The notes beneath the pieces were generated by a model that saw nothing but the letters and a program-made list of their open reading frames with translations, was not told where the DNA came from and made no database searches. Position numbers and translations under genes: made by a program. 64,000 nt of DNA, taken from positions 113,284 to 177,283 of the forward strand of contig NZ_JABSOD010000009.1 of NCBI RefSeq assembly GCF_013283795.1. The letters are read 5' to 3'. The stretch comes from Rheinheimera lutimaris. GTDB taxonomy: Bacteria > Pseudomonadota > Gammaproteobacteria > Enterobacterales > Alteromonadaceae. Within the stretch, counting starts at the first letter, position 1. Each line of letters starts with the position of its first letter. This document shows positions 35,024-45,941 of this stretch, piece by piece.

Positions 35024-36460
35024 TTATTTAACCTGCACGATTCTGCAGGTGTTAGACGCACCGATAGTTTCCATTACATCGCCGTGCGTCATAATGACCA
35101 GGTCGCCGCTTTTCAGCCCGGCTTTAACCTTAATAGCGTCAATTGCCGCATCAGCCAGTGATTGACCAACAAGGGCAGTACTGTCAAAAAATGCCGGGTA
35201 CACGCCGCGATACAGCGCCATTTTGTTAAGCGTTTTGCTGTGGCGTGACAGCGCATAAATAGGCTGCGGTGAGGTAATACGTGACATCAACTTGGCAGTA
35301 TAGCCTGACTCTGTCAGCGTAATAATGGCTTTAATGCCTTCCAGGTGGTTGGCTGCGTACATCGCCGATAACGCGATGGTTTCGCTTATTTCGGTAAAGG
35401 TAACATCCATCCGGTGTTTGGAAATTTGTACGCTGGGATGTTTTTCGGCGCCATCACATACACGGGCCATAGCCCGCACGGTTTCGGTCGGGTATTTACC
35501 CGCTGCCGTTTCCGCCGACAGCATAACGGCATCGGTGCCATCCAGTACCGCGTTAGCCACATCCATCACTTCTGCGCGGGTTGGCATCGGGCTTTCAATC
35601 ATGCTTTCCATCATCTGGGTCGCCGTGATCACTACACGGTTTAACTGACGCGAGCGGGCAATTATGCGCTTTTGCTGGCCAACCAATTCAGCATCGCCAA
35701 TTTCTACGCCTAAATCGCCACGGGCAACCATTACCGCATCTGAAGCGCGAATAATATCATCCAGTGTCGCGTCATCGGCCACAGCTTCAGCACGTTCAAT
35801 CTTGGCCATAATGCGGGCTTCAGAGCCGGCAGCCTGCGCCAGTTCACGGGCTAAACGTAAATCATCGCCACAGCGCGGGAATGATACGGCTAAAAAGTCG
35901 ACATCAATTTCAGCGGCAGTAATAATGTCACGCTTGTCTTTTTCGGTCAGGGCAGGGGCTGTTAAACCACCACCCTGGCGATTAATGCCTTTATTGTTGC
36001 TCAGCTTGCCGCCGACAGTAACAGTAGTATAAACACGGGCACCTTCTACGCGATCAACACTCAGCTGAATACGGCCATCGTCCAGCAGCAATAAATCGCC
36101 GGGCTCTACGTCCTGCGGCAGTTGCTTATAATCAATACCAACCTGGTGCTCATCACCTTCGCCTTTGGCTAATTCGGCATCCAGTACATAAGGTTGGCCT
36201 TCTTCTAATTGTACCGCGCCGTTTTTAAAGGTAGACACACGGATTTTCGGGCCCTGTAAATCGCCGAGTATTGCAACATGAGCCCCCAGTTTATCTGCGG
36301 CAGCTCGCACCATAGCGGCACGCTCGCGGTGATCATCAGCACTGCCATGCGAGAAATTTAACCGAAATACCGACGCGCCGGCCTGGATCAACTTTTCAAT
36401 TGAAACTTGCGTACTGGTAGCCGGGCCGAGGGTGGCGACAATTTTAGTTCTTCTGTGCAT
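35024..36460 (-). CDS. pykA: Pyruvate kinase (PykA type)
   Basis: A 478-residue enzyme making pyruvate and ATP from phosphoenolpyruvate and ADP. Motifs are [12 protein letters not shown] at the start, [18 protein letters not shown], the catalytic [11 protein letters not shown] with Lys, [13 protein letters not shown] and TATQMMESM. The pattern and length are closer to E. coli PykA than to PykF. The start is the ATG after CAGGAAAAGACC; a longer frame adds 14 residues that do not fit. A HexR-type palindrome lies 53-67 bp upstream, so HexR probably controls it. Confidence 0.95.
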   Translation of the reverse strand: MHRRTKIVATLGPATSTQVSIEKLIQAGASVFRLNFSHGSADDHRERAAMVRAAADKLGAHVAILGDLQGPKIRVSTFKNGAVQLEEGQPYVLDAELAKGEGDEHQVGIDYKQLPQDVEPGDLLLLDDGRIQLSVDRVEGARVYTTVTVGGKLSNNKGINRQGGGLTAPALTEKDKRDIITAAEIDVDFLAVSFPRCGDDLRLARELAQAAGSEARIMAKIERAEAVADDATLDDIIRASDAVMVARGDLGVEIGDAELVGQQKRIIARSRQLNRVVITATQMMESMIESPMPTRAEVMDVANAVLDGTDAVMLSAETAAGKYPTETVRAMARVCDGAEKHPSVQISKHRMDVTFTEISETIALSAMYAANHLEGIKAIITLTESGYTAKLMSRITSPQPIYALSRHSKTLNKMALYRGVYPAFFDSTALVGQSLADAAIDAIKVKAGLKSGDLVIMTHGDVMETIGASNTCRIVQVK

Positions 36461-36512
36461 GGTCTTTTCCTGCTGATAACAAAGAGGGAGTCTTACATGC
36501 ATTTAAGTGTAA

Positions 36513-36527
36513 TGTAATTTTATTACA
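36513..36527. promoter_or_regulatory. Putative HexR binding site upstream of pyk
   Basis: TGTAATTTTATTACA matches the HexR palindrome pattern TGTAAT-3-ATTACA. It lies 53-67 bp upstream of the pyk start, in the gap between pyk and hexR. Confidence 0.75.
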
Positions 36528-36593
36528 GAATACAGCAAGGCGGCGAAGAAAAATTACAGGTTGGTGCAGTTGCTGCTACAACTGCCACCGTGA

Positions 36594-37451
36594 TCAGTTG
36601 TTGAAGTCTTTCTTGTCGAAGCGTGAACCGCGCAAGCTGTCTTTGACTTTTTTCAGGTTTTCGCGAAATTTAGTGCCGCGGCGTAACGTAAAACCGGTGG
36701 CCAGTATATCAATCAGCACCAATTGCGCCACGCGGGAGGCCATTGGCATATACATATCGGTATCTTCCGGTACATCCAGTGACAATACCAGGGTACATTC
36801 TTTGGCCAACGGGCTGTCATAAGCCGTAACGCCGATAACTGTCGCATCGTTTTCCCGTGCAATGGCGGCGATATCACACAAATTCTTGGTGCGGCCGGTG
36901 TGGCTGATACATACCACCACATCGCCTTCAGCACTGTTAATAGCGCTCATGCGCTGCATAACAATGTCATCAAAACACACCACAGGTACATTAAAACGGA
37001 AAAACTTATTTTGCGCATCATGTGCCACTGAGGCTGAAGCACCAAGGCCAAAAAAAGAAATTTTCTTTGCTTGAGTCAATACATCGACAGCGCGATTAAT
37101 AGTATTAATATCAACGCGTTGTCTGGCGGTATCCAACGCTGCCATCGTTGACTCAAAAATCTTTGCCGTATACGCTTCCGGGCCGTCTTCTTCTTCCACA
37201 TGCCGGTTTACATAAGGCGTACCGTTTGCCAGGCTTTGTGCTAAATGCAGCTTAAAGTCAGGAAAGCCTTTGGTATCCAGTCTGCGGCAGAAGCGGTTAA
37301 CGGTGGGTTCGCTGACATCGGCCATTTTTGCCAGTGCCGCTATACTACTGTGGATAGTGGTCTGCGGATTGGCCAGGATCACATCGGCAACTTTACGTTC
37401 CGACTTGCTAAAGCTATTGACGCTATTGACGATTTTTTCCAGCACATTCAT
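36594..37451 (-). CDS. hexR: HexR, RpiR-family regulator of central carbon metabolism
   Basis: A 285-residue regulator very similar to E. coli HexR. It has an N-terminal helix-turn-helix of the RpiR type (LAKMADVSEPTVNRFCRRLDTKGFPDFK) and a C-terminal SIS sugar-phosphate-binding domain (KISFFGLGASASVAHDAQNKFFR; CISHTGRTKNL). In gammaproteobacteria it binds 2-keto-3-deoxy-6-phosphogluconate and controls zwf, edd-eda, pyk and gap genes. It is divergent from zwf and shares an intergenic region with palindromic sites. Confidence 0.96.
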   Translation of the reverse strand: MNVLEKIVNSVNSFSKSERKVADVILANPQTTIHSSIAALAKMADVSEPTVNRFCRRLDTKGFPDFKLHLAQSLANGTPYVNRHVEEEDGPEAYTAKIFESTMAALDTARQRVDINTINRAVDVLTQAKKISFFGLGASASVAHDAQNKFFRFNVPVVCFDDIVMQRMSAINSAEGDVVVCISHTGRTKNLCDIAAIARENDATVIGVTAYDSPLAKECTLVLSLDVPEDTDMYMPMASRVAQLVLIDILATGFTLRRGTKFRENLKKVKDSLRGSRFDKKDFNN

Positions 37452-37622
37452 CCGGCAATTCCTGACTTATAATTAGGCCTGATACAGCCTGTAACGCTTA
37501 GTGTTATACAACGGTTTATGCAACGCTGCTGCCATCAAAATAGTATTAAATTTACCACAAAACGACAGATCCGTTGCTAAGGCTGCCTTATTATATAAGA
37601 ATAGTCAAAACATTACGCGTTA

Positions 37623-37637
37623 TGTAATTTAATTACA
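37623..37637. promoter_or_regulatory. Putative HexR binding site upstream of the zwf -35
   Basis: TGTAATTTAATTACA fits the HexR consensus fully. It ends 10 bp before the putative -35 of zwf, in the hexR-zwf intergenic region. Confidence 0.85.
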
Positions 37638-37647
37638 AGATATCTGG

Positions 37648-37676
37648 TTTACAACCCCGTTATGCTGCGCTAGTAT
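37648..37676 (+). promoter_or_regulatory. zwf promoter
   Basis: TTTACA (37648-37653), a 17-bp spacer and TAGTAT (37671-37676). HexR-like sites sit on both sides, one just upstream of the -35 and one just after the -10. Confidence 0.6.
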
Positions 37677-37684
37677 GGCCAAAG

Positions 37685-37699
37685 TGTTGTAAAATTACA
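37685..37699. promoter_or_regulatory. Imperfect second HexR-like site downstream of the zwf -10
   Basis: TGTTGTAAAATTACA keeps the right half-site (AATTACA) but is degenerate in the left half. Its position at the expected transcription start would block initiation if bound. Confidence 0.5.
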
Positions 37700-37718
37700 T
37701 CTAAATCAAGGGTCAGTT

Positions 37719-39188
37719 ATGACGACAACAGCACAAAATTCCGCCTGCGACTTAATTCTGTTTGGTACCAAAGGCGACCTGGCAAGGCGTAAGCTTTTGC
37801 CCGCCATGTACCAGCTGGAAAAAGCAGATTTACTCTGTCCGCAGTCACGTATTATTGGTGTTGCCCGCGATGAAATGAGCACTGAAGCCTATGTTGAGCT
37901 GGTGCTGACCAATTTAAATAAGTTTTTAAAAGAACCGCTGGATAACGCGGTATGGCAACGCCTGCAAAGCAAGCTGGTGTATGTGCAGCTGGACTTAGCT
38001 AACGAGCAGGATTATCACAAGTTAACCGCCGTTACTGATATCAGCCAACGCGTACCGGTAAGCTATTTTGCCACGCCGCCATCGCTGTTTGGCGCTATTT
38101 GTAAAGGCCTGGCCGCGGCCGGGCTGGCGCAGGACCCTGCAAGGGTGGTGCTGGAAAAGCCTATTGGCCACGATTTAGCGTCGTCTAAAGTTATTAATGA
38201 TCAGGTGGCGGAGTTTTTTAAAGAAAGCCAGATCTACCGGATTGACCATTACCTGGGTAAAGAAACCGTGCTTAACCTGTTGGCGCTGCGCTTTGCTAAC
38301 GCCATTTTCGCCGGTAACTGGGATCATAACTCAATTGATCATGTGCAAATTACCGTAGCCGAGGAAGTCGGTGTAGAAGGCCGCTGGAGTTATTACGACG
38401 ATGCCGGCCAAATGCGCGATATGGTGCAAAACCATTTGCTGCAGGTGTTAACCTTAATTGCCATGGAGCCGCCGGCCAGACTGGATGCCGACAGTATTCG
38501 GGATGAAAAGTTAAAAGTGCTTAAAGCACTGCGCCGTATTGATATCAGTAATATTCAGGAAAAAACCGTACGTGGCCAATACGCCAGTGGTTTTGTTGCC
38601 GGTAAGGCAGCACCGGGCTATCTGGAAGAAGAGGGTGCCCGGCCTAACAGCAAAACCGAAACCTTTGTGGCTATTAAAGTTGATATCGACAACTGGCGCT
38701 GGGCCGGGGTACCGTTTTACCTGCGTACCGGTAAGCGGATGGCGGGTAAGCTCAGCGAAGTGGTTATTTGCTTTAAACCGCAGCCGCACAATATCTTCCA
38801 CGCTACTTATAACCAATTGCCGGCGAACAAACTGATTATTCGCCTGCAACCGGATGAAGGCGTGGAAATTCAGGTATTGAATAAAATTCCGGGCCTGGGC
38901 GAGCATATGCGCCTGCAGGAAAGCAAACTGGATTTAAGCTTCGATGAAACCTTTAAATCACAACGCATTGCCGATGCTTACGAGCGTTTGTTGTTGGAAG
39001 CTATGCTGGGGAACCAATACTTGTTTGTACGACGTGATGAAGTTGAGCACGCGTGGAGCTGGGTAGACGGCATTCTGAACGCATGGAAAACCAGCAATGA
39101 GCCACCGAAAACCTATCAGGCCGGCAGTTGGGGCCCCGTAGCCGCGATTTCGATGCTGGCACGTGACGAGCGCAACTGGGAAGAATAA
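37719..39188 (+). CDS. zwf: Glucose-6-phosphate 1-dehydrogenase
   Basis: A 489-residue NADP-linked enzyme oxidising glucose-6-phosphate to 6-phosphogluconolactone. Motifs are the nucleotide-binding LFGTKGDLARRKLLPA at residues 14-29, EKPIGHDL and the active-site RIDHYLGKETVLNLL. It is first in a five-gene operon zwf-pgl-edd-glk-eda (gaps of 3 bp or less, or overlaps) that feeds glucose into the Entner-Doudoroff pathway. Confidence 0.97.
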   Translation: MTTTAQNSACDLILFGTKGDLARRKLLPAMYQLEKADLLCPQSRIIGVARDEMSTEAYVELVLTNLNKFLKEPLDNAVWQRLQSKLVYVQLDLANEQDYHKLTAVTDISQRVPVSYFATPPSLFGAICKGLAAAGLAQDPARVVLEKPIGHDLASSKVINDQVAEFFKESQIYRIDHYLGKETVLNLLALRFANAIFAGNWDHNSIDHVQITVAEEVGVEGRWSYYDDAGQMRDMVQNHLLQVLTLIAMEPPARLDADSIRDEKLKVLKALRRIDISNIQEKTVRGQYASGFVAGKAAPGYLEEEGARPNSKTETFVAIKVDIDNWRWAGVPFYLRTGKRMAGKLSEVVICFKPQPHNIFHATYNQLPANKLIIRLQPDEGVEIQVLNKIPGLGEHMRLQESKLDLSFDETFKSQRIADAYERLLLEAMLGNQYLFVRRDEVEHAWSWVDGILNAWKTSNEPPKTYQAGSWGPVAAISMLARDERNWEE

Positions 39189-39191
39189 GCC

Positions 39192-39890
39192 ATGATGCAA
39201 CTGAATCAATTCGCCGACACAGCGGCATTAAACACCGATTTTGCTAAACGGCTGGTCGCCATTTTGCAGCAGGCCATCAACGAGCGTGGCGCCGCTTATT
39301 TGGTGGTGTCCGGTGGTAAAACGCCGCAAGCCTTGTTTACCGCATTAAGTCAGGTCGATTTAGCCTGGGATAAAGTGACCGTGTTGCTGGCAGATGATCG
39401 CTGGCTGGACGATACGCAAAGCGATTCCAATGAACGGCTGGTAAAAGCTGTGTTATTGCAAAATAACGCTAAAGCAGCAAAGTTTATCAGCTTGTACGCC
39501 GATACGGCATCTGCCTTTGATGGCGTAGCACAAGTATTGCAGCGTATTGCCGCTTTGCCGACCTTTGATGCAGTGATCCTCGGCATGGGTGAAGACGGCC
39601 ACACCGCGTCGTTATTTCCCTGCAGCGAACAAATTCAAGCCGGGTTGGCAGCCGATGCCCCGGCTGTGCTGGCGGTAAAGCCAACAACCGCGCCTTACGA
39701 GCGTATGTCATTAAGCCTGCCCAGGTTACTCGACAGCCGGCATCTGTTTTTGCATCTGGTGGGCGCCAATAAACTCGCGGTACTGAACAAGGCCATGGCT
39801 GAGCAAGATGTGCCTGCCATGCCAATCCGTGCCTTTTTACACCATCCTGTGGCGCAAGTTGCAGTGATGTATACCGAACATCAGGGGTAA
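39192..39890 (+). CDS. pgl: 6-phosphogluconolactonase (DevB/SOL type)
   Basis: A 232-residue enzyme hydrolysing 6-phosphogluconolactone to 6-phosphogluconate. The sugar-phosphate isomerase-like fold shows VVSGGKTPQALF near residue 38, LADDRWLDD near 73 and the ILGMGEDGHTASLFP motif near 130. Two adjacent ATGs start the gene 3 bp after zwf; either may be used. Confidence 0.93.
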   Translation: MMQLNQFADTAALNTDFAKRLVAILQQAINERGAAYLVVSGGKTPQALFTALSQVDLAWDKVTVLLADDRWLDDTQSDSNERLVKAVLLQNNAKAAKFISLYADTASAFDGVAQVLQRIAALPTFDAVILGMGEDGHTASLFPCSEQIQAGLAADAPAVLAVKPTTAPYERMSLSLPRLLDSRHLFLHLVGANKLAVLNKAMAEQDVPAMPIRAFLHHPVAQVAVMYTEHQG

Positions 39891-39893
39891 ATC

Positions 39894-41726
39894 ATGGATC
39901 CTGTGATTCAGAAAGTAACCGACAGAATTATCGCCCGCAGCCAACGCAGCCGCGATATCTATTTGCAGCGTTTAGAACAGGCCCGGTTAAAAGGGCCACA
40001 TCGCGGCGTATTAAGCTGCGGCAATCTGGCGCATGGTTTTGCCGCCTGTAATCAACAGGACAAAGGCGATTTACGCAGCCTGACCAAAGCCAATATCGGC
40101 ATAGTGTCATCTTACAATGACATGTTGTCGGCGCATCAGCCCTATGAGCATTACCCGGCCATTATTAAGCAAGCGGTACAAGAGGTAGGTAGCGTAGCGC
40201 AATTTGCCGGTGGTGTACCGGCGATGTGTGATGGCGTTACACAAGGCCAGCCGGGTATGGAGCTGAGCTTGCTCAGCCGCGATATTATTGCCATGTCGGC
40301 AGCCGTTGGTTTGTCGCACAATATGTTTGACGGCGGGTTAATGCTGGGCATTTGCGACAAAATTGTGCCCGGTTTATTTATGGCCGCGTTAAGTTTTGGC
40401 CACTTACCCTTTGTATTTGTACCGGCCGGGCCTATGCCATCCGGTATTCCGAACAAAGAAAAAGCCCGGGTACGCCAGCTGTATGCCGAAGGTAAAGTAG
40501 GCAAGGAAGAGCTGTTGGCAGCAGAGTCAGCATCTTATCACTCTGCCGGTACCTGTACGTTTTACGGCACGGCCAACTCTAACCAGTTAGTGGTCGAAAT
40601 TATGGGCCTGCATTTACCCGGCTCATCTTTTGTTAACCCGGGCACAGAGCTGCGTGATGAGCTGACTAAAGCCGCTGCGCGTCAGGTTACGCGTTTAACG
40701 GATTTAGGTACTGATTATCTGCCGGTAGGTAAGTTAGTCGATGCTAAAGCTATCGTTAACGGTATTGTTGGCCTGCTTGCTACCGGCGGCTCTACTAACC
40801 ACACCATGCACTTAATTGCCATGGCGCGCTCAGCCGGCTTTATTGTTAACTGGGACGACTTTGCTGAATTATCTGCTGCCACACCGCTGTTGACGCGGAT
40901 TTACCCGAACGGTCAGGCTGATATTAACCACTTCCAACATGCCGGCGGTATGGCTCTGCTTATTCGTGAGCTGCTGGATGCCGGTTTATTGCATGAAGAT
41001 GTACAAACTGTAGCAGGGCCGGGTTTACGCCGCTATACGCAGCAGCCGGTAATGCAGGATGGCAAACTGGTGTGGGTTGATGCACCGCAAAGCTCATTGG
41101 ACCTTGATGTACTGGCTACAGTGAAAAAGCCGTTTAAAGATCACGGTGGTTTGGAAGTGCTGTCCGGCAATGTCGGCCGCGGTGTAATTAAAACCTCTGC
41201 GCTGCGTGAAGGCACTGAAGTGGTAAAAGCCCCGGCCGTGGTGTTTTCCAGCCAGCATGAGCTGGATGCCGCCTTTAAAGCCGGCGAACTGAATAAAGAT
41301 TGTATTGTAGTAGTACGCTTCCAGGGGCCCAAAGCCTGTGGTATGCCGGAGCTGCATAAGTTAACACCACCGCTGGGTGTGCTGCAGGACCGCGGTTTTA
41401 AAGTAGCATTGGTAACCGACGGACGTATGTCCGGCGCTTCGGGCAAAGTGCCTGCAGCCATCCATGTTACGCCCGAAGCTATTGATGGCGGTAATATCGC
41501 TAAGATAAAAACCGGCGATATGATGTTGGTCGATGGCAACACCGGCCGGTTGGAAGTGCTGGTATCTGATGCCGAAATGGCCGCCCGTGAGGTTGCTACA
41601 CAGGATATGGCCGGTAGCTATTACGGCATGGGCCGCGAAATGTTTGGTGCGCTGCGCAGCCAGTTAACCGGTGCAGAGCAGGGCGCCTGTAGCCTATTTA
41701 CTACTGAGGAGCATTTGCATGGCTAA
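39894..41726 (+). CDS. edd: 6-phosphogluconate dehydratase
   Basis: A 610-residue IlvD/Edd-family iron-sulfur dehydratase converting 6-phosphogluconate to KDPG. Cysteines that ligate the 4Fe-4S cluster in the family are visible in [20 protein letters not shown] and [30 protein letters not shown] near residue 70 and the late [23 protein letters not shown] segment are also conserved. It starts 3 bp after pgl and overlaps glk by 8 bp. Confidence 0.96.
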   Translation: MDPVIQKVTDRIIARSQRSRDIYLQRLEQARLKGPHRGVLSCGNLAHGFAACNQQDKGDLRSLTKANIGIVSSYNDMLSAHQPYEHYPAIIKQAVQEVGSVAQFAGGVPAMCDGVTQGQPGMELSLLSRDIIAMSAAVGLSHNMFDGGLMLGICDKIVPGLFMAALSFGHLPFVFVPAGPMPSGIPNKEKARVRQLYAEGKVGKEELLAAESASYHSAGTCTFYGTANSNQLVVEIMGLHLPGSSFVNPGTELRDELTKAAARQVTRLTDLGTDYLPVGKLVDAKAIVNGIVGLLATGGSTNHTMHLIAMARSAGFIVNWDDFAELSAATPLLTRIYPNGQADINHFQHAGGMALLIRELLDAGLLHEDVQTVAGPGLRRYTQQPVMQDGKLVWVDAPQSSLDLDVLATVKKPFKDHGGLEVLSGNVGRGVIKTSALREGTEVVKAPAVVFSSQHELDAAFKAGELNKDCIVVVRFQGPKACGMPELHKLTPPLGVLQDRGFKVALVTDGRMSGASGKVPAAIHVTPEAIDGGNIAKIKTGDMMLVDGNTGRLEVLVSDAEMAAREVATQDMAGSYYGMGREMFGALRSQLTGAEQGACSLFTTEEHLHG

Positions 41727-42693
41727 GTTGCCTACCCATGCCATAGTTGCCGATATTGGTGGTACCAACGCCCGTTTCAGCCGTGTTGATTTAGCCAGTT
41801 TAGCGCTGGATCAGGTTGCGGTTTATCCTTGTGCAGAATTTGCCACCCTGGCCGATGCGCTTACGCATTACCGGCAACAGCATCAACTTAACGCTGTTAA
41901 ACACGTTGCTATTGCTATTGCCTGTCCGGTAAATGGCGATGAAGTCAGCATGACTAATTTTCACTGGCAATTCTCGGTGCGTGCTATGCAGCAGCAACTG
42001 GTGTTAGATGCGCTGCAGGTGATTAATGATTTTACTGCTGTGGCTATGTGCTTACCGGCACTAACTGCGACAGAAAAGGTGCAGCTTGGCGGCGGCGACG
42101 TACAGCCTGGCAAGCCGATGGCTGTATTAGGTGCCGGCACCGGTTTGGGTGTGGCGCACTTGTTGCCGGTAAATGACAGTTATATTCCGTTACCCGGTGA
42201 AGGTGGCCATATTGATTGGGCCGCACAAAACGAACAGGAATGGTTTATTCAGCAGATGCTGGCTAAAGAATACGGCCATGTTTCACCGGAGCGCCTGTTG
42301 TCCGGCCCCGGGCTTGAAGCCATTTATAAGGCATTGGCGTTATATCGTCGCCAGGTGGCAGAGCCGTTATCAGCAGCAGATATCGCGCAACAAGCCTTAA
42401 GTGGCGAATCGGCACTGGCTACGGCGACCGTGCAACAGTTTTTTGCTGCGTTGGGCAGTGTGGCAGGCAACTTAGCGCTGACATTAAGCACCTTTGGTGG
42501 TGTTTATGTTGCCGGCGGTATAGCACCGAAATTATTACCTCTGGCTGGCCAAAGCGAGTTCAGAGCGCGTTTTGAAGCAAAAGGCCGGTTTAGCGCATTT
42601 AATCGCCGGATCGCCACCTATGTCGTTACTGCAGAGCAGCCGGGTTTAGTGGGTGCGGCAGTTTACCTGAAACAATTTTTGGCGAGTAATTAA
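41719..42693 (+). CDS. glk: Glucokinase
   Basis: A 324-residue bacterial glucokinase (E. coli Glk family) phosphorylating glucose with ATP. Motifs are the phosphate-binding [13 protein letters not shown] at the start, [13 protein letters not shown] with the catalytic Asp, [11 protein letters not shown] and [11 protein letters not shown]. The start is the ATG preceded by GAGGAG, overlapping the end of edd by 8 bp. This indicates translational coupling. Confidence 0.95.
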   Translation: MAKLPTHAIVADIGGTNARFSRVDLASLALDQVAVYPCAEFATLADALTHYRQQHQLNAVKHVAIAIACPVNGDEVSMTNFHWQFSVRAMQQQLVLDALQVINDFTAVAMCLPALTATEKVQLGGGDVQPGKPMAVLGAGTGLGVAHLLPVNDSYIPLPGEGGHIDWAAQNEQEWFIQQMLAKEYGHVSPERLLSGPGLEAIYKALALYRRQVAEPLSAADIAQQALSGESALATATVQQFFAALGSVAGNLALTLSTFGGVYVAGGIAPKLLPLAGQSEFRARFEAKGRFSAFNRRIATYVVTAEQPGLVGAAVYLKQFLASN

Positions 42694-42694
42694 T

Positions 42695-43342
42695 ATGGCA
42701 TTTGAAAATTGGCAGTTGCAACCAGACACCCTGTTTGCGCAAGGTCCGGTCGTTCCGGTGATTGTTATCAAAGACTTAGCTGACGCCGTGCCTATGGCGA
42801 AGGCGTTACTGGCCGGCGGCATTAAGGTGCTGGAAGTTACTCTGCGTACTCCGGTAGCGCTGGATGCCATCCGCTTACTGGCGCAGGAAGTGCCCGACGC
42901 CATTGTTGGTGCTGGCACCGTCACCACGGCAGCGCAGTTACAACAGGTTGTCAATGCCGGTGCTAAGTTTGCTATCAGCCCGGGCTTAACCCGTGAGCTG
43001 TTGCAAGCCGGTAAAGATGCCGCTATTCCGCTGATCCCCGGTATTGCCAGCATTTCCGAGCTGATGGAAGGTACCGGGCTGGGCTATACACACTTTAAAT
43101 TCTTCCCGGCAGAAGCTGCCGGTGGCGTGAAGACATTAAAGTCGATCCACGGCCCTTTTGCTGATATCCGCTTTTGCCCCACCGGCGGCATAAACGAGAG
43201 CAACTTTCGCGACTACCTGGCGTTACCCAACGTAAAATGTGTCGGCGGCTCCTGGATAGTACCGGACGATGCGGTTGCCGCAAAAGACTGGGCCAGAATC
43301 ACCCAATTGTGTCAAACCGCAGTGGCACAAGCCAAAGGCTAA
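42695..43342 (+). CDS. eda: KDPG/KHG aldolase
   Basis: A 215-residue class I aldolase that splits KDPG into pyruvate and glyceraldehyde-3-phosphate. The early catalytic Glu is in [16 protein letters not shown] follows, and the Schiff-base lysine is in [12 protein letters not shown] near residue 133, with PTGGINESN after it. It starts 1 bp after the glk stop and ends the operon; a terminator follows. Confidence 0.96.
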   Translation: MAFENWQLQPDTLFAQGPVVPVIVIKDLADAVPMAKALLAGGIKVLEVTLRTPVALDAIRLLAQEVPDAIVGAGTVTTAAQLQQVVNAGAKFAISPGLTRELLQAGKDAAIPLIPGIASISELMEGTGLGYTHFKFFPAEAAGGVKTLKSIHGPFADIRFCPTGGINESNFRDYLALPNVKCVGGSWIVPDDAVAAKDWARITQLCQTAVAQAKG

Positions 43343-43368
43343 ACACCACTTTGAAAACTGATTTGCTT

Positions 43369-43399
43369 AACGCCCGGTATTTACCGGGCGTTTGTTTTG
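43369..43399 (+). terminator. Rho-independent terminator of the zwf-eda operon
   Basis: AACGCCCGGTA and its complement form an almost perfect stem with a short T loop, followed by TTTGTTTT. Confidence 0.88.
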
Positions 43400-43425
43400 A
43401 AATTGCGGCTGAAAACGCGTATAGT
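43397..43425 (+). promoter_or_regulatory. ybiT promoter
   Basis: TTGAAA (43397-43402), a 17-bp spacer and TATAGT (43420-43425). Five of six bases match consensus in each box. It begins at the end of the preceding terminator. Confidence 0.7.
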
Positions 43426-43490
43426 AGCGCACTTTTTGCCCTTGGCTGTTTGTCTTAATTTATCTGTCATAACCTGGTCTGGAACACACT

Positions 43491-45083
43491 GTGATATCAA
43501 CTGCTAACATTACAATGCAATTTGGCGCTAAGCCGCTGTTTGAAAATATTTCGATTAAATTCGGCGAAGGTAATCGCTACGGTTTAATCGGCGCCAACGG
43601 CTGCGGTAAGTCTACATTTATGAAGATTTTAAGCCGTGAACTGGAGCCAAGCGCCGGTAATGTGTTTGTTGAGCCGAATCATCGTGTGGCGAAGTTAAAC
43701 CAGGATCAATTTGCTTTTGAGCAGTATTCGGTTATCGATACCGTGATTATGGGCCATGGTGAGCTGTGGGCAGTTAAAGAAGAGCGTGATCGCATCTATT
43801 CCAGCGCTGAAATGAGCGAAGAAGACGGTATGAAGGTTGCCGATCTTGAAGTTGCTTTTGGCGAAATGGACGGTTATACCGCAGAATCACGCGCCGGTGA
43901 GCTGTTAATTGGTGTTGGTATTCCGGTAGAACAGCACTTTGGCCTGATGTCAGCCATTGCACCGGGCTTTAAGCTGCGGGTATTGTTAGCACAGGTGTTG
44001 TTTGCTGATCCGGAAATAATGCTGCTGGACGAACCGACCAACAACCTGGATATCAATACCATCCGCTGGTTGGAAAACGTGTTGGCTGAGCGCAACAGCA
44101 CCATGGTAATTATTTCGCACGACCGTCACTTCTTAAACAGCGTTTGTACCCATATGGCCGATTTGGATTACGGCGAGCTGCGCTTATATCCGGGTAACTA
44201 TGACGAATATATGTTTGCCGCTACCCAGGCCCGCGAGCGCTTATTATCTGACAATGCCAAGAAAAAAGCCCAGATAGCCGAGCTGCAAACCTTCGTCAGC
44301 CGCTTTTCTGCCAACGCCTCTAAAGCCAAACAGGCCACTTCGCGCGCCAAGCAAATTGATAAAATTCAGCTGGAAGAAGTAAAAGCCTCCAGCCGTGTAA
44401 ACCCGTTTATTCGCTTTGAACAGCAAAAACAGCTGTACCGTTTAGCACTGGAAGTAGAAGGTCTGAGCAAAAGCTTTGGCGAGCTTAAGCTGTTGAAAAA
44501 TCTCGGCCTTACCATTGAAGTAGGCGAAAAAGTGGCTATTTTGGGTGCCAACGGTATTGGTAAAACCACCTTACTGAAATGTTTGGTCGGTGATTTAACA
44601 CCGGAGTCGGGCACGGTTAAGTGGTCGGAAAATTCCAAAATAGGTTATTACGCTCAGGATCATGCGCACGAATTCAGTGAAGCCATGACATTATTCGACT
44701 GGATGACACAGTGGAAACAACCGTCGGACGATGAGCAGGCGATTCGTGGCATATTAGGCCGGTTATTGTTCTCACAGGACGATATTAAAAAGTCAGTAAA
44801 AGTGTTATCCGGTGGTGAGAAAGGCCGGATGATGTTTGGTAAATTAATGCTGCAACGACCGAATATTCTGGTAATGGATGAACCGACTAACCACCTGGAT
44901 ATGGAGTCTATCGAGTCACTAAACCTGGCACTGGAACACTACAAAGGCACCTTGCTGTTTGTAAGTCATGACCGCGAATTTGTCTCGTCGCTGGCCAGCC
45001 GTATCATTGAGATTACCGATAAAGATATGCGTAATTTCGTTGGCAGCTACGAAGAATACCTCGCTGCTCAGTTGGCCGGTTAA
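43491..45083 (+). CDS. ybiT: ABC-F family ATPase YbiT
   Basis: A 530-residue cytoplasmic ABC-F protein, closely similar to E. coli YbiT throughout. It has two ATPase domains (GANGCGKST near residue 39 and GANGIGKTT near 351, Walker [12 protein letters not shown] and [11 protein letters not shown]) joined by the charged linker [25 protein letters not shown] proteins bind the ribosomal E site and modulate translation. The GTG start agrees with the family N-terminus. Confidence 0.95.
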   Translation: MISTANITMQFGAKPLFENISIKFGEGNRYGLIGANGCGKSTFMKILSRELEPSAGNVFVEPNHRVAKLNQDQFAFEQYSVIDTVIMGHGELWAVKEERDRIYSSAEMSEEDGMKVADLEVAFGEMDGYTAESRAGELLIGVGIPVEQHFGLMSAIAPGFKLRVLLAQVLFADPEIMLLDEPTNNLDINTIRWLENVLAERNSTMVIISHDRHFLNSVCTHMADLDYGELRLYPGNYDEYMFAATQARERLLSDNAKKKAQIAELQTFVSRFSANASKAKQATSRAKQIDKIQLEEVKASSRVNPFIRFEQQKQLYRLALEVEGLSKSFGELKLLKNLGLTIEVGEKVAILGANGIGKTTLLKCLVGDLTPESGTVKWSENSKIGYYAQDHAHEFSEAMTLFDWMTQWKQPSDDEQAIRGILGRLLFSQDDIKKSVKVLSGGEKGRMMFGKLMLQRPNILVMDEPTNHLDMESIESLNLALEHYKGTLLFVSHDREFVSSLASRIIEITDKDMRNFVGSYEEYLAAQLAG

Positions 45084-45103
45084 GTTGGCCAATTAATTCC
45101 ATG

Positions 45104-45133
45104 CGCCGGTCACTATTGACCGGCGTTTTTGTT
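45104..45133 (+). terminator. Rho-independent terminator after ybiT
   Basis: CGCCGGTCA-4-base loop-TGACCGGCG, a perfect 9-bp stem, followed by five Ts and GTTT. Confidence 0.9.
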
Positions 45134-45287
45134 TAAACGCTTGATTTTTCCCACTTTGCCCCCATAACTATTACAGCTGTTTCATTCACGTAGGGTTAGG
45201 CCGGCATGCTTTTGAGCCGTAGTCATTTTATACCGCCGGTTTTATGCTATGTTGCTGCTAACACCTTACTCAATCAGAGGATCTGTT

Positions 45288-45755
45288 ATGAAAATCAATA
45301 TTGGTATTAACGAAGAACAGCGTAAAGCCATTGCTGACGGTTTGTCTGTGCTATTGGCCGACAGCTACACGCTGTATTTAAAAACACACAACTATCATTG
45401 GAACGTTACCGGGCCGATGTTTCAAACCCTGCATACCTTGTTTGAAACCCAATACACCGAATTAGCGGTTGCGGTGGATGATATTGCTGAGCGTATCCGT
45501 GCTTTGGGTGAGTTTGCCCCGGGCTCTTACAAAGAGTACGCCAAACTGACCAGCATCAAAGAAGCTGATGGTATCCCCTCAGCAGAAGAGATGATTAAAG
45601 ACCTGGTAAAAGGCCAGGAAGCCATTGCGAAAACCGCCCGCTCTATTGTGCCGGTAGCAGACCAGGCTTCCGATGAAGTAACGCTGGATTTACTTACCCA
45701 GCGTATGACAGTGCATGAAAAAACCGCCTGGATGTTGCGCAGCCTGGTGGCATAA
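45288..45755 (+). CDS. dps: Dps-family ferritin-like DNA-protection protein
   Basis: A 155-residue four-helix protein that oxidises and stores iron in a 12-mer. The inter-subunit ferroxidase residues are in [13 protein letters not shown] and [24 protein letters not shown]. There is no long lysine-rich DNA-binding tail at the N-terminus, so DNA binding may be weak (inference). The start is the ATG after AGAGGA; a longer frame adds 13 non-family residues. Confidence 0.92.
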   Translation: MKINIGINEEQRKAIADGLSVLLADSYTLYLKTHNYHWNVTGPMFQTLHTLFETQYTELAVAVDDIAERIRALGEFAPGSYKEYAKLTSIKEADGIPSAEEMIKDLVKGQEAIAKTARSIVPVADQASDEVTLDLLTQRMTVHEKTAWMLRSLVA

Positions 45756-45941
45756 TCTGATCCTCTATGTAGCCCGGTTCGCCGGGCCGCATGTTCACTG
45801 CATTCAGCAAACCTGTAAAATTGTCATTCTGACAAAAAACACTAAGTTTTTCCTGCCAAAGCTTGTAAAATCGCGCCAAGCAGTAACACTTAGAGCAGAC
45901 ATGCTTTGTCAGCAGCGTTCTGCTGCGGGAGACTTAAGTCA

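Noticed and set aside
38511..38906. 131-codon antisense frame within zwf
   Set aside because: It is a shadow of the zwf coding strand, with no start context or family similarity.
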